A stretch of DNA of 8,377 bases from Candidatus Woesearchaeota archaeon (GTDB lineage Archaea; Nanobdellota; Nanobdellia; Woesearchaeales; GW2011-AR4): the NCBI GenBank assembly GCA_018303645.1, contig JAGVXR010000048.1, positions 1 through 8,377 on the forward strand. The letters are read 5' to 3'. Within the stretch, counting starts at the first letter, position 1; the number at the start of each line of letters is the position of its first letter. The notes beneath the pieces are model-generated. The model saw only the letters and a program-made list of their open reading frames with translations, had not been told where the DNA came from and did no database searches. This document shows, in pieces, positions 1 to 5,720 of the stretch. Both the position numbers and the translations under genes were made by a program.

Positions 1-367
1 AGCAAGAGGCATTGCAGAAAAGCGACCTGAATTTATAATAACTGATGGGTGTGTAAGTTATGAGCAAAGTATTCCTTTGGCTCTTGGTAATGCAAACCAT
101 ATAAGGTTAAAGACGATAAAAGACAAGCGAACAAACAACAATGTCATGGAAAGACTGAACGGAACGATAAGGGAACGCCTTAAAGTTATGAGAGGATTGC
201 AAAACAAGGAAACTGCCGACTTAATGACAGAATCATTTGGGAATTATTACAACCATATTAAAATACATTCTGCATTGGGAACAACGCCTGCGATAAAAGC
301 AGGGATTAAGGGAACTATCGAGGGCAATAGATGGATGGAATTATTGAAAAAGAGTTTTAAGAATTAA
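1..367 (+). CDS. DDE transposase, 3' part only (IS6/IS240-like)
   Basis: The frame is open from base 2 at the window edge to the TAA at 365-367, so the 5' end lies outside the window. The visible 121 residues are the C-terminal half of an rve-type DDE transposase. An ITDG stretch at bases 38-49 carries the second catalytic Asp. The motif NNNVMERLNGTIRERLKVMRGL places the catalytic Glu at bases 149-151. A YYNHIKIHSALGTTPA-like stretch follows, typical of the end of this fold. These enzymes cut and join DNA at the ends of their insertion sequence. TTG at 77 is only an internal codon. No terminal inverted repeat could be identified after the stop, because the partner end is not in the window. 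The last 4 bases overlap the convergent gene at 364-768. Family assignment is by motif pattern; IS6-like is the best guess. Confidence 0.83.
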   Translation, partial: ARGIAEKRPEFIITDGCVSYEQSIPLALGNANHIRLKTIKDKRTNNNVMERLNGTIRERLKVMRGLQNKETADLMTESFGNYYNHIKIHSALGTTPAIKAGIKGTIEGNRWMELLKKSFKN

Positions 368-768
368 ATCAATTCAATTCTATCTTTCATTAATTTTATT
401 CTACCTCTTTTTTCCATATCTTCAAGCATATTATTCACATCTATTTCTTTTATCTGGAACATATTAGTTATATCAATTGTTAATAATTCCCTGTTAAAAA
501 TTTTATACTCTGAAAGTGTTTCAATTATTTTATCTCTAGCATTATTCATACTTTCATCTTGGGATTGTTTTGCTATTTTTACGAGGTTTTTTGATTTTAA
601 GATACTTATATCTTTGGTTCTTATTATATACTGCAATAAGAAAGGTGCTAAATATTTATTTTTATTGCCAAGTTTATTATCTATTGTCTCGGAAACTTCC
701 TTCAATTGAGATTCGGTTGCTGGAACAAAAACTGAAAATCCAAATCCAAAGCTAATTCTGTTTTCCAT
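364..768 (-). CDS. Hypothetical protein, possible C-terminal winged helix
   Basis: A 134-residue protein that I do not recognise. ATG at 768 is preceded by GGAGGT at 776-781 on the minus strand, 7 bases away, which supports this start. It lies 15 bases after the stop of the membrane-protein gene at 784-1803, so the two are probably co-transcribed. The first 20 residues are hydrophobic/aromatic (FGFGFSVFVPATES). Residues 35-130 are mostly charged and helical. Residues 95-134 (LTIDITNMFQIKEIDVNNMLEDMEKRGRIKLMKDRIELI) have the spacing of a winged-helix domain: two helices, then a basic turn and a beta hairpin. That is inference from pattern only. The gene is very rich in AAA, ATT and AAT codons, like its partner and unlike the genes after 2146. 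It converges on the transposase at 1-367 with a 4-base overlap. Confidence 0.72.
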   Translation of the reverse strand: MENRISFGFGFSVFVPATESQLKEVSETIDNKLGNKNKYLAPFLLQYIIRTKDISILKSKNLVKIAKQSQDESMNNARDKIIETLSEYKIFNRELLTIDITNMFQIKEIDVNNMLEDMEKRGRIKLMKDRIELI

Positions 769-783
769 ATTAATTACCTCCGC

Positions 784-1803
784 TTACTTCTTTTTAAATT
801 TTTTCCATCTTCCCATAATGGCATCTTTGCTATGGGCTTCGATTTTTCCTGTTAGTTTATTTAATAAGGTTTGATTATCATTCACTAATACATTAAAATC
901 TCCAAAATCTATTAAGATTGTTTGAGTTTCAATTTCCCTGTATAACTTTGTGTCTTTGCTTTGCAAAATTGCACTCCAAAAATCTGGATTGGAAATGTTA
1001 CCTTCATACTCAAAACCAATTGACATTCTTTCTCTTAAAAAAGCAAATTTTAATTTACCAGAAATAAAATAAATGTTGGATTCTTTATTCTTAAAAAAAT
1101 CAAAAATTATTGTAGGTAAAATATTGGTAATATTGGAGATTACCTCCACATATCCAAAAAGAGTAAATATAATCTTATAATTAAATTTTATAAATCCCTT
1201 TTTCAAAGGCGTTCTATTTCTAATTTCCAATTCACGATTAAATGAATATATGAATGTGATGATTATAAAAAAGATGCATAGAAACGCAAGACTAAACTTA
1301 TAAATTAACCCAAGACTGAATAAAGAACCTACATCAATATTCGGAAAATAACTTAAAATAAAATCAGGGAATTTAATAAAAAGAGCGGATAATAAAGAAA
1401 TGATTGTTACAAATAAAATGACTGACAATATAAAACTTAAAAAATAGAATTTACCGAGTACCTTCCAAGTAATAGAAAAATTTTCTGCAAGTGATAGGTC
1501 TTCATATTTTTTTATTTCTTTTTCTATAATTTTTCTTAAATATAAGTCCGCTATGAATGGATAAGCCACACTTATTATTAATAGAACGACTATCAATAAA
1601 AGAATCCAACCTAGATTATTTAATATTAGGCTATAAATTGCTCCATTAAACAATAGATTTACTAGAATAAACAGGAAAAACAAAATAATGGATAATGAAA
1701 TCAGCCTTAATTTTGTTACTTCTTTTGTTTCGGTTTGAAGTTCCAGATAAGCTAATTTACCTAAATTTTCGTAAATTTCGCTTATTTTATCAAATACCCA
1801 CAT
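784..1803 (-). CDS. Hypothetical multi-pass membrane protein
   Basis: A 339-residue protein of unrecognised family. Four strongly hydrophobic segments are visible at about residues 33-53, 65-88, 117-143 and 163-187. A fifth weaker, amphipathic one lies near 212-235. Residues 1-30 form a charged helical stretch. Residues 90-112 (RKIIEKEIKKYEDLSLAENFS) make a basic loop between membrane segments 2 and 3. Residues 240-339 are soluble and end in a Lys/Arg-rich tail (GRWKKFKKK). The probable arrangement is a membrane anchor with a C-terminal, probably cytoplasmic, domain. ATG at 1803 has GGTGG at 1807-1811 just upstream and A/T boxes at 1830-1847. It is the first gene of a pair with 364-768. Base composition is visibly more A/T-rich than the lipoprotein and zinc-ribbon genes, consistent with acquisition by transfer beside a transposase. 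Confidence 0.75.
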   Translation of the reverse strand: MWVFDKISEIYENLGKLAYLELQTETKEVTKLRLISLSIILFFLFILVNLLFNGAIYSLILNNLGWILLLIVVLLIISVAYPFIADLYLRKIIEKEIKKYEDLSLAENFSITWKVLGKFYFLSFILSVILFVTIISLLSALFIKFPDFILSYFPNIDVGSLFSLGLIYKFSLAFLCIFFIIITFIYSFNRELEIRNRTPLKKGFIKFNYKIIFTLFGYVEVISNITNILPTIIFDFFKNKESNIYFISGKLKFAFLRERMSIGFEYEGNISNPDFWSAILQSKDTKLYREIETQTILIDFGDFNVLVNDNQTLLNKLTGKIEAHSKDAIMGRWKKFKKK

Positions 1804-1825
1804 TATCCACCAAAAATATAGAAAT

Positions 1826-1850
1826 TCCTATTTAAATCTATTTAAATAAA
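1826..1850 (-). promoter_or_regulatory. Probable promoter of the 1803-364 gene pair
   Basis: Two copies of ATTTAAAT at 1830-1837 and 1840-1847, 10 bases apart. On the minus strand the farther box would place transcription start near 1818, leaving a short leader that holds the GGTGG ribosome site. Because ATTTAAAT is self-complementary, the same boxes could also drive plus-strand transcription into 1860 onward. Confidence 0.5.
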
Positions 1851-1910
1851 GAGCCTGCCTCGCAACCGATAAGGTTTTTATCGGCTGGAAACCCATAAGG
1901 TTGATTTAGT

Positions 1911-1958
1911 CCAGAGAACTAACTATTAGGTTTTAAGAGCCAATAGAAGCCTCTCTGG
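1911..1958. other. Extended hairpin, candidate structured RNA
   Basis: The outer stem is CCAGAGA (1911-1917) with TCTCTGG (1952-1958), 7 pairs. Then comes a 5/5 internal loop, inner stem CTATT (1923-1927) with AATAG (1942-1946), a bulged A, and GGTT (1929-1932) with AGCC (1938-1941, one G-U pair). The loop is TTAAG. A two-stem hairpin around an internal loop resembles an H/ACA guide, but no ACA tail was found on either strand. The left arm competes with the hairpin at 1885-1914. Confidence 0.35.
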
Positions 1959-1959
1959 T

Positions 1960-2022
1960 GATTTTGTGAGTGTGAAAATATCCCGAATCGCAACGATTTT
2001 GTGAATATCCCGATAATGCAAC
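1960..2022. repeat. Imperfect tandem repeat, two units
   Basis: Two adjacent units, 1960-1994 (35 bases) and 1995-2022 (28 bases), share GATTTTGTGA, AATATCCCGA and a GCAAC end. The first carries a 7-base insertion (GTGTGAA) between the first two shared blocks. Only two units are present and there are no spacers, so it is not a CRISPR array. It does not extend a readable gene. Confidence 0.6.
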
Positions 2023-2094
2023 AGAATCTGGTTTTTGGGCTGCTGCGCCAACTTGGCAGAATCCGCCTAAATTGTGCAAATATGCATGCGAAAA

Positions 2095-2142
2095 GCATAA
2101 ATAAAAGCTGTTAGTTATCAACCGCTCTTTAAGAATGGTGAT
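2095..2142 (+). promoter_or_regulatory. Promoter and ribosome site of the lipoprotein gene
   Basis: TATA-like GCATAAATAAAAG at 2095-2107 would start transcription near 2127, giving a leader of about 19 bases. GGTGAT at 2137-2142 matches the complement of the archaeal 16S 3' end (ATCACCTCC) and sits 3 bases before the ATG at 2146. Confidence 0.55.
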
Positions 2143-2145
2143 CAT

Positions 2146-2814
2146 ATGAAAAGAATTTTGCTGGTAGCGTTGATTTTTATTATAGGATGCGCGCAAACAA
2201 ATGACTTTGGCTACGGAGCCAAGCAAATTAATCTGATTAATTCCAAATACAATACAACTATGGAGACCTATCCGGGTAGCATAATCCAGATTGATTTGAT
2301 GCTCAATGACTACCAAGAGCTGAAAAAAATCCAGCTGCAGGCGGGGCAGGAGCAGTTCAATTACCTTATTGATTACAGAACCTTAAACCTAGAAGCAGAA
2401 AAGCTGTATATCCGAGGGCAGAAATACGGCTTATCGGGCACAACAAAAGAGGGATTTGGCTGCAAGTCAAGGCCGCTTATTCTTGAGTCGGTATTCTTTA
2501 GGAACAGCTCAGCCTTGAAAGGCTTCGAAGCTGTAGATTTAGTAAGGCAGTTTGTCAATAAATATCCAGAGGATGCCAAATCAGCAGGATTGTCAGCAAA
2601 AAATGCATTATTCCTAAACGCAACCTTTTACGAGATATCAAGGGAAGCCAGGGCGGACAGCAATATAATCAATCGCTTTTGCCCGCAGAACGTAACACTT
2701 GAGCTGTACCAGCAGGAAATAAGGAAAAAAACAAACATAACCGAAGACATTATAATGGGAATGAGCTATGATGAGGCAGTCAAGCTATGGAAATTAATAA
2801 GGGGGATAATCTAA
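2146..2814 (+). CDS. Predicted secreted lipoprotein of unknown function
   Basis: A 222-residue protein. The N-terminus is a lipoprotein signal: KR, then a hydrophobic run to residue 13, then the lipobox I-I-G-C with Cys15 as the likely lipid-modified residue. The mature protein would be anchored on the outer face of the membrane. The remainder is mostly helical, with long charged stretches around 50-95 and 125-215. Three Cys (15, 106, 179) are present; the latter two could form a disulfide in the exported domain. I recognise no enzymatic motif. ATG at 2146 is supported by the GGTGAT site and upstream TATA box. The TAA stop abuts the ATG of the zinc-ribbon gene with no intervening base, so the two are almost certainly one transcript. 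Codon use (AAG, GGC, GCA) is like the genes that follow and unlike the A/T-rich pair before it. Confidence 0.82.
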   Translation: MKRILLVALIFIIGCAQTNDFGYGAKQINLINSKYNTTMETYPGSIIQIDLMLNDYQELKKIQLQAGQEQFNYLIDYRTLNLEAEKLYIRGQKYGLSGTTKEGFGCKSRPLILESVFFRNSSALKGFEAVDLVRQFVNKYPEDAKSAGLSAKNALFLNATFYEISREARADSNIINRFCPQNVTLELYQQEIRKKTNITEDIIMGMSYDEAVKLWKLIRGII

Positions 2815-3234
2815 ATGACATTAAAAAAACCGAACAGCGTGGAAGAGTGTGTTTACTTTACCAACAGGACTATGGATTCGGGAAGGGCTATGGCTTGGGT
2901 TTTCAGGAAAGAGTGCCCTAAGTGCAGGAAAGGGATTATGGGAAAGCCAATGAAGAAAGGAAACAAACTTGACAAGAAAGCAGGCCATTATGTCTGCTAT
3001 TCATGCGGCTATACTGAAAGCAGCGAGCAGGTTGAAAACTCGCTTGTAATCAATGTTGAATACAAATGCCCTCATTGCGGCAACGAAGGCGATACAACTT
3101 CCGAATACAAGAGGAAAACTTTTGAAGGCGTGCCGTCATATGTCTTTGAATGCCAGAAATGCCACAAGAAGATTGGATTGACGAAGAAGCTGAAGAATAC
3201 AAAAAAGAAAGGCAAGGAAGATTATGAAGAGTAA
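2815..3234 (+). CDS. Double zinc-ribbon protein
   Basis: A 139-residue basic protein with four CxxC knuckles: Cys34/37 (ECPKC), Cys61/64 (VCYSCGY), Cys85/88 (KCPHCGN) and Cys113/116 (ECQKCHKK). Their spacing fits two tandem zinc ribbons of similar design. The first half also has a conserved-looking leader, EECVYFTNRTMDSGRAMAWVFRKE. The tail (residues 121-139) is Lys-rich. Zinc ribbons of this kind in archaea usually bind nucleic acid or act in transcription and translation complexes. The actual role here is unknown, and 'nucleic-acid-binding' is inference from the fold and charge. The ATG follows directly on the lipoprotein stop, with a purine-rich GGGGGAT about 9 bases upstream as ribosome site, which indicates translational coupling. 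The similar layout of an export-anchored protein plus a zinc-ribbon protein does not by itself explain a joint function. Confidence 0.85.
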   Translation: MTLKKPNSVEECVYFTNRTMDSGRAMAWVFRKECPKCRKGIMGKPMKKGNKLDKKAGHYVCYSCGYTESSEQVENSLVINVEYKCPHCGNEGDTTSEYKRKTFEGVPSYVFECQKCHKKIGLTKKLKNTKKKGKEDYEE

Positions 3235-3246
3235 AAAACAGCAACT

Positions 3247-3254
3247 TTTAAATA
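3247..3254 (+). promoter_or_regulatory. TATA box for the small membrane protein
   Basis: TTTAAATA is centred 25-26 bases before the ATG at 3276, which predicts a leaderless transcript. No Shine-Dalgarno site precedes the ATG. Confidence 0.6.
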
Positions 3255-3275
3255 CTGCACAGGCAATTAAGGGCT

Positions 3276-3626
3276 ATGAACACTACATCAAGGGCAATCA
3301 TCTTTTCTTTGGCATCAATTCTTGCAGTTGCCATGGCAAATGCCTTCGGCTATTTTGGAAGGGACTCTGATGTATTCGGATTTATGGGCATGCCAAATTT
3401 CGGGATATTTGCAGGGCTTGGGATTGTTGTGATGCTTGCCTTCCTGTTCCTTCTTGTATTCTGGCTCTGGATGGTTGTTGACTGCTTAAAGAGGGACTTC
3501 AAGAGGGACATAGACAAGGTGGTGTGGGTTCTTGTGCTGATATTTCTGCACCTTTTAGGGGCCATAGTGTATTATTTTGTGGTGAAGGTTGCGGTTAAAA
3601 GTCCAGCCAAGGAAAAGAAGAAGTGA
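3276..3626 (+). CDS. Small membrane protein, PLDc_N-like
   Basis: A 116-residue protein with three hydrophobic segments at about 6-26, 42-67 and 82-107 and a short Lys-rich tail (SPAKEKKK). The block WMVVDCLKRDFKRDIDKVVWVLVLIFLHLLGAIVYYFVVK matches the PLDc_N (phospholipase D nuclease N-terminal) pattern: an aromatic-rich helix, a D-C basic loop, 'DK.VWVLV', then 'GAIVYYF'. Despite the family name, such short proteins have no phospholipase catalytic domain and their function is unknown. The start rests on the TATA box at 3247-3254 and the absence of a ribosome site. It is separated from the zinc-ribbon gene by 41 bases with its own promoter, so it can be transcribed independently. The first hydrophobic segment could also be read as a signal peptide. 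Confidence 0.8.
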   Translation: MNTTSRAIIFSLASILAVAMANAFGYFGRDSDVFGFMGMPNFGIFAGLGIVVMLAFLFLLVFWLWMVVDCLKRDFKRDIDKVVWVLVLIFLHLLGAIVYYFVVKVAVKSPAKEKKK

Positions 3627-3661
3627 GTTTATACAGATTCTGCATATGTGATGTGCTAAGG

Positions 3662-3671
3662 TTTATAAATA
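3662..3671 (+). promoter_or_regulatory. TATA box for the gene at 3693
   Basis: TTTATAAATA is centred about 26.5 bases before the ATG at 3693, the same spacing as the other leaderless genes in this window. It supports a start at 3693 rather than the upstream GTG at 3623. Confidence 0.6.
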
Positions 3672-3692
3672 GTTTATTTTTACTTTCATGCT

Positions 3693-3955
3693 ATGGCAAT
3701 TCAGCAATATGCAACTGGAACACACAGTCCTACGTATCAAAGACTAATGGAATTAGTTGTAAAGGAGGCACATATTTTGCTGTAAACTACTCAGCAGCAG
3801 AACTAAATGATTTATTGTCAGCCGCTGAAGGTGTACCTGAAGATGAGAAATACAAGACTCTTGAAACTGCCATATTCCTTGACTTAATTAAGCCTAGACT
3901 AAAAGGAGCAATTAAGCTTCAGAAATCTGAAAAATTATTCGAGAACTTGGCTTAA
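3693..3955 (+). CDS. Small hypothetical protein, apparent -1 frameshift
   Basis: The promoter-matched ATG at 3693 opens a frame (MAIQQYATGTHSPTYQRLMELVVKEAHILL) that stops at TAA 3783-3785. A second frame, -1 relative to it, continues from about 3776 with AVNYSAAELNDLLSAAEG and ends LFENLA at TAA 3953-3955. The second frame has no ATG, GTG or TTG near the junction. One extra T in the TTTT run at 3775-3778 would join them into an acidic, helical protein of about 87 residues ending VNYSAAELNDLL...LFENLA. I therefore read this as one gene with a one-base deletion, either real or a sequencing error in a homopolymer. The alternative is a 110-residue reading from GTG at 3623. That reading would begin with an unnatural Cys-rich stretch and overlap the previous gene. 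No family recognised. Confidence 0.55.
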
Positions 3956-3962
3956 AAATAAC

Positions 3963-4247
3963 TTACGTCTTCAAAAACTTTGGTATGAGGTATTTTTGCT
4001 CAAAATATTCTGCTAAATCTTTACTACCGTCATGCAAAAGAAGCTTATGAAAAACCTTTCTCTGCTCCCATTTTAGATTTTTCATATACGCTTCATTAAT
4101 CTCTAAGGCTTCATCGCTTAGACTTCTAATTCCTCTTTCATAATAGTATATGCTTCGGAGATGTGCATTATAGCCAGCAAAATCAAATCCCTGATTTGTT
4201 TTTCTTGCAAGCCGAATTAACTTTCCTTCTAATGCCAATTCATTCAT
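3963..4247 (-). CDS. Small hypothetical helical protein
   Basis: A 94-residue protein, not recognised. It is predicted to be almost wholly alpha-helical, with a basic N-terminal half (GKLIRLARKTNQGF, LRSIYYYERGIRSL) and several aromatic residues. The motif YYYERGIRSLSDEALEINEAYMKNL could be a helix-turn-helix-like bundle, but nothing decisive is visible. ATG at 4247 lies about 30 bases from the centre of a minus-strand TATA-like box at 4272-4281 (TTTTTAAAGG). It has no strong ribosome site, so the leader is very short. It converges on the frameshifted gene at 3693-3955 with a 7-base gap. The superoxide dismutase gene ends 53 bases upstream on the same strand, but the A/T boxes between suggest separate promoters. 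Confidence 0.62.
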   Translation of the reverse strand: MNELALEGKLIRLARKTNQGFDFAGYNAHLRSIYYYERGIRSLSDEALEINEAYMKNLKWEQRKVFHKLLLHDGSKDLAEYFEQKYLIPKFLKT

Positions 4248-4271
4248 TTTTAAAATCCAAAAACAAAGAAG

Positions 4272-4281
4272 CCTTTAAAAA
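4272..4281 (-). promoter_or_regulatory. TATA-like box for the gene at 4247
   Basis: TTTTTAAAGG on the minus strand is centred about 30 bases before the ATG. A second A/T box (TTTATAAAT) lies about 11 bases farther upstream. Either would leave a short or absent leader. Confidence 0.4.
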
Positions 4282-4300
4282 CTTATTTATAAACAAAATA

Positions 4301-4906
4301 CTATTTCCCAGCCTTCTTAAACATTTCCTCAACTTTCTTCCAGTTGACGACGTTCCACCAGGCCTTTAAGTAGTCGGCTCTTCTCTGGTTATACAGCAAA
4401 TAGTAACTATGCTCCCAAACATCAACACCCAAAATTGGTGTCTTATTTTCCATCAAAGGGCTGTCCTGATTTGCAGTGCTGTAAACTTCCAATTTGCCGT
4501 TATTCACAACAAGCCAAGCCCATCCTGAGCCGAACCTGTTCAAGCCAGCATTCATAAACTCTTCCTTGAACTTGTCAAAACTGCTGAAAGTGTGCTTAAT
4601 TGCATCTCCGACATTTCCATGAGGCTCGCCGCCAGCGTCAGGAGCCATTACCTGCCAGAAGAATGAATGGTTTGAATGCCCCCCTCCATGGTTTCTTACA
4701 ACCATTTTGATATTTTCAGGCACATCGTTGATATTTTTTAGAATTTCATCAACATTCATTGTTTCAAGCTTTGTGCCTTTCACTGCGCCGTTCAGCTTGT
4801 CGATATAAGCCTGATGATGCTTTGTATGATGTATTGTCATAGTCTGCTCATCAATGTACGGCTCGAGCGCGTTGTAATCATATAGCAATTTCGGCAATGT
4901 GTGCAT
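4301..4906 (-). CDS. sodA: Superoxide dismutase, Mn type predicted
   Basis: Iron/manganese superoxide dismutase, 201 residues, close to the family's usual length. It converts superoxide to oxygen and hydrogen peroxide in the cytoplasm. The four metal ligands are visible: His26, His80 (GGGHSNHSFFW), Asp162 and His166 (DVWEHSYYL). The gateway residues His30 and Tyr34 (HHTKHHQAY) also sit at their classical positions. The Mn-type second-sphere Gln is present as Gln147 in TANQDSPL, and the GGGHSNHSFFW stretch is also Mn-like. Manganese or cambialistic use is therefore predicted, not shown. The ATG at 4906 is chosen because GGAGGT lies 8 bases upstream; a TTG three codons earlier (4915) would overlap that site. 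Its own promoter and an operator-like palindrome lie upstream, divergent from the gene at 5035-5645. It implies contact with oxygen. Confidence 0.96.
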   Translation of the reverse strand: MHTLPKLLYDYNALEPYIDEQTMTIHHTKHHQAYIDKLNGAVKGTKLETMNVDEILKNINDVPENIKMVVRNHGGGHSNHSFFWQVMAPDAGGEPHGNVGDAIKHTFSSFDKFKEEFMNAGLNRFGSGWAWLVVNNGKLEVYSTANQDSPLMENKTPILGVDVWEHSYYLLYNQRRADYLKAWWNVVNWKKVEEMFKKAGK

Positions 4907-4927
4907 TTTAATCAACCTCCATTATTT

Positions 4928-4945
4928 AATTAACAATTGTTAATT
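4928..4945. promoter_or_regulatory. 18-base palindrome, candidate operator of the SOD gene
   Basis: AATTAACAATTGTTAATT is perfectly self-complementary. It covers the predicted transcription start of the superoxide dismutase gene, about 25 bases from its TATA box. A dimeric repressor bound here would block transcription. The sequence resembles sites used by MarR-family regulators, but that is a resemblance only. Confidence 0.5.
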
Positions 4946-4961
4946 GAGTAATAAGCCCATA

Positions 4962-4970
4962 TTTATATAA
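4962..4970 (-). promoter_or_regulatory. TATA box of the SOD gene
   Basis: TTATATAAA on the minus strand predicts transcription start near 4940. That leaves a leader of about 34 bases carrying the GGAGGT ribosome site. Confidence 0.6.
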
Positions 4971-5003
4971 GTTTCTGTTCATCATTCATCAAAAAATACA
5001 AAG

Positions 5004-5014
5004 TTTTAAAAATA
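5004..5014 (+). promoter_or_regulatory. TATA box of the gene at 5035-5645
   Basis: TTTTAAAAATA is centred 26 bases before the ATG at 5035, predicting leaderless transcription from that ATG. That ATG is one base out of frame with the long coding region that follows. Confidence 0.55.
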
Positions 5015-5111
5015 CCTACTTTGTAGTTGTAATAATGACGAAAAAACAATCATAAAAACAATCGATAGCATCCTCGATGAATCATTTATTGCCAGAGAAG
5101 GCGGTATTTCA

Positions 5112-5645
5112 GTGTTTAAGAAAAAAATAGCTGGCTTAGATGAAGACATCCGCAATGAATCCGTTGTTGCCAAAACAGGCAGTAGTTTAGTACTTAGGCA
5201 AAAAACAACTGGCTTAGGTAAAAATAAATTATTACCAAACTATTTGCAAAAAAATCCAATGGCGCAATATATGATAAAACATTTTTCTGATGCAATAATC
5301 CATATTGCAACTGGATATGACGATTTTGACTCTGCTGTTTACGTTACAGGAGCTAGATTTGGCCTTTCTGATGAAGTCGCAGTACGGCTCAGTATCAATG
5401 CATATGAAAACCGAGACCCAGCTAAAATGGTAAGTGATAGATTAGGGGATATTTACGCTGGCATGTGGCTGGGTGGATTAGGAGAGCCATTTTTTAATAA
5501 AGGAAATTTTATTGTTATGACCAGCTTCCTTAAGAAAGACCTTCTTGGCTATCTAGCTGCTTTGGAAGTCCATCAGAAACGGCTTCCTTTAGCACCAAAA
5601 CTAATTACCCATCAAGGATATAAAACAGCTTTCTTACCAAAATAG
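5112..5645 (+). CDS. Hypothetical protein; true start probably upstream across a frameshift
   Basis: A 177-residue protein from GTG at 5112, not recognised. The frame stays open upstream to at least base 5031. It reads TIIKTIDSILDESFIAREGGIS before the GTG, with no in-frame ATG, GTG or TTG. The only promoter-matched ATG (5035) gives MTKKQS and a stop. One more A in the AAAAAA run at 5041-5046 would join it to the long frame, giving about 203 residues that start MTKKTIIKTIDSIL. The GTG has only a weak AAGG upstream. I infer a one-base deletion or sequencing error in the A run. The protein has a basic N-terminal region, then a mostly helical central part (MIKHFSDAIIHIATGYDDF, GLSDEVAVRLSINAYENRD). 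Its Gly-rich loop WLGGLGEPF is followed by a hydrophobic stretch. No membrane segment or catalytic motif is evident. It is divergent from the superoxide dismutase gene. Confidence 0.6.
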   Translation: MFKKKIAGLDEDIRNESVVAKTGSSLVLRQKTTGLGKNKLLPNYLQKNPMAQYMIKHFSDAIIHIATGYDDFDSAVYVTGARFGLSDEVAVRLSINAYENRDPAKMVSDRLGDIYAGMWLGGLGEPFFNKGNFIVMTSFLKKDLLGYLAALEVHQKRLPLAPKLITHQGYKTAFLPK

Positions 5646-5686
5646 GAAGTCAAAAGATGTATAGTAACTGTTGAAAATATTCTAAA

Positions 5687-5692
5687 TTTTTT
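5687..5692 (+). terminator. T-run, possible terminator of the gene ending at 5645
   Basis: Six T in an A/T-rich stretch about 40 bases after the stop, which is how archaeal termination often looks. There is no G/C hairpin. A 12-base palindrome ATGAATATTCAT at 5713-5724 overlaps the end of the convergent thiolase gene. Confidence 0.3.
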
Positions 5693-5720
5693 GTGTAAGA
5701 ATCATTAAAATAATGAATAT

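Larger units (their letters stand above)
1804..2145. other. Gene-free stretch with hairpins and a short tandem repeat
   Basis: No convincing coding region in 342 bases. From left to right it holds the A/T promoter boxes at 1826-1850. A perfect 7-base-pair hairpin follows at 1866-1884 (CCGATAA, loop GGTTT, TTATCGG). A weaker hairpin spans 1885-1914 (CTGGA with TCCAG, inner AACC with GGTT). A larger stem structure lies at 1911-1958, then an imperfect tandem repeat at 1960-2022. Near 2081-2099 there is a small hairpin (TATGC with GCATA), and the promoter of the lipoprotein gene follows. The concentration of hairpins suggests a structured RNA or decayed insertion-sequence DNA. No tRNA, SRP RNA or RNase P signature was seen. 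Confidence 0.5.

Noticed and set aside
1850..1960. tRNA or H/ACA guide RNA gene
   Set aside because: No T-loop or anticodon arm could be laid out. The H/ACA-like hairpin lacks an ACA box after the stem on either strand.
1960..2022. CRISPR array
   Set aside because: Only two units that differ in length, with no spacers between them and no cas gene nearby.
1933..2316. A 127-residue minus-strand open frame
   Set aside because: It covers the tandem repeat and runs antisense into the lipoprotein gene. It has no ribosome site, and its Cys/His-rich composition looks unlike a protein.
3623..3692. GTG at 3623 as the start of the gene ending at 3955
   Set aside because: It overlaps the previous gene, has no ribosome site and gives an odd Cys/aromatic-rich leader. 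The TATA box points instead to ATG 3693.
4913..4915. TTG as the superoxide dismutase start
   Set aside because: It overlaps the GGAGGT ribosome site. The ATG three codons later has correct spacing and puts His26, His30 and Tyr34 at the usual positions.
5038..5050. Programmed -1 frameshift site
   Set aside because: The A run resembles a slippery A AAA AAC heptamer but is in the wrong register relative to the ATG, and no downstream stimulatory hairpin was seen. A homopolymer indel is simpler.
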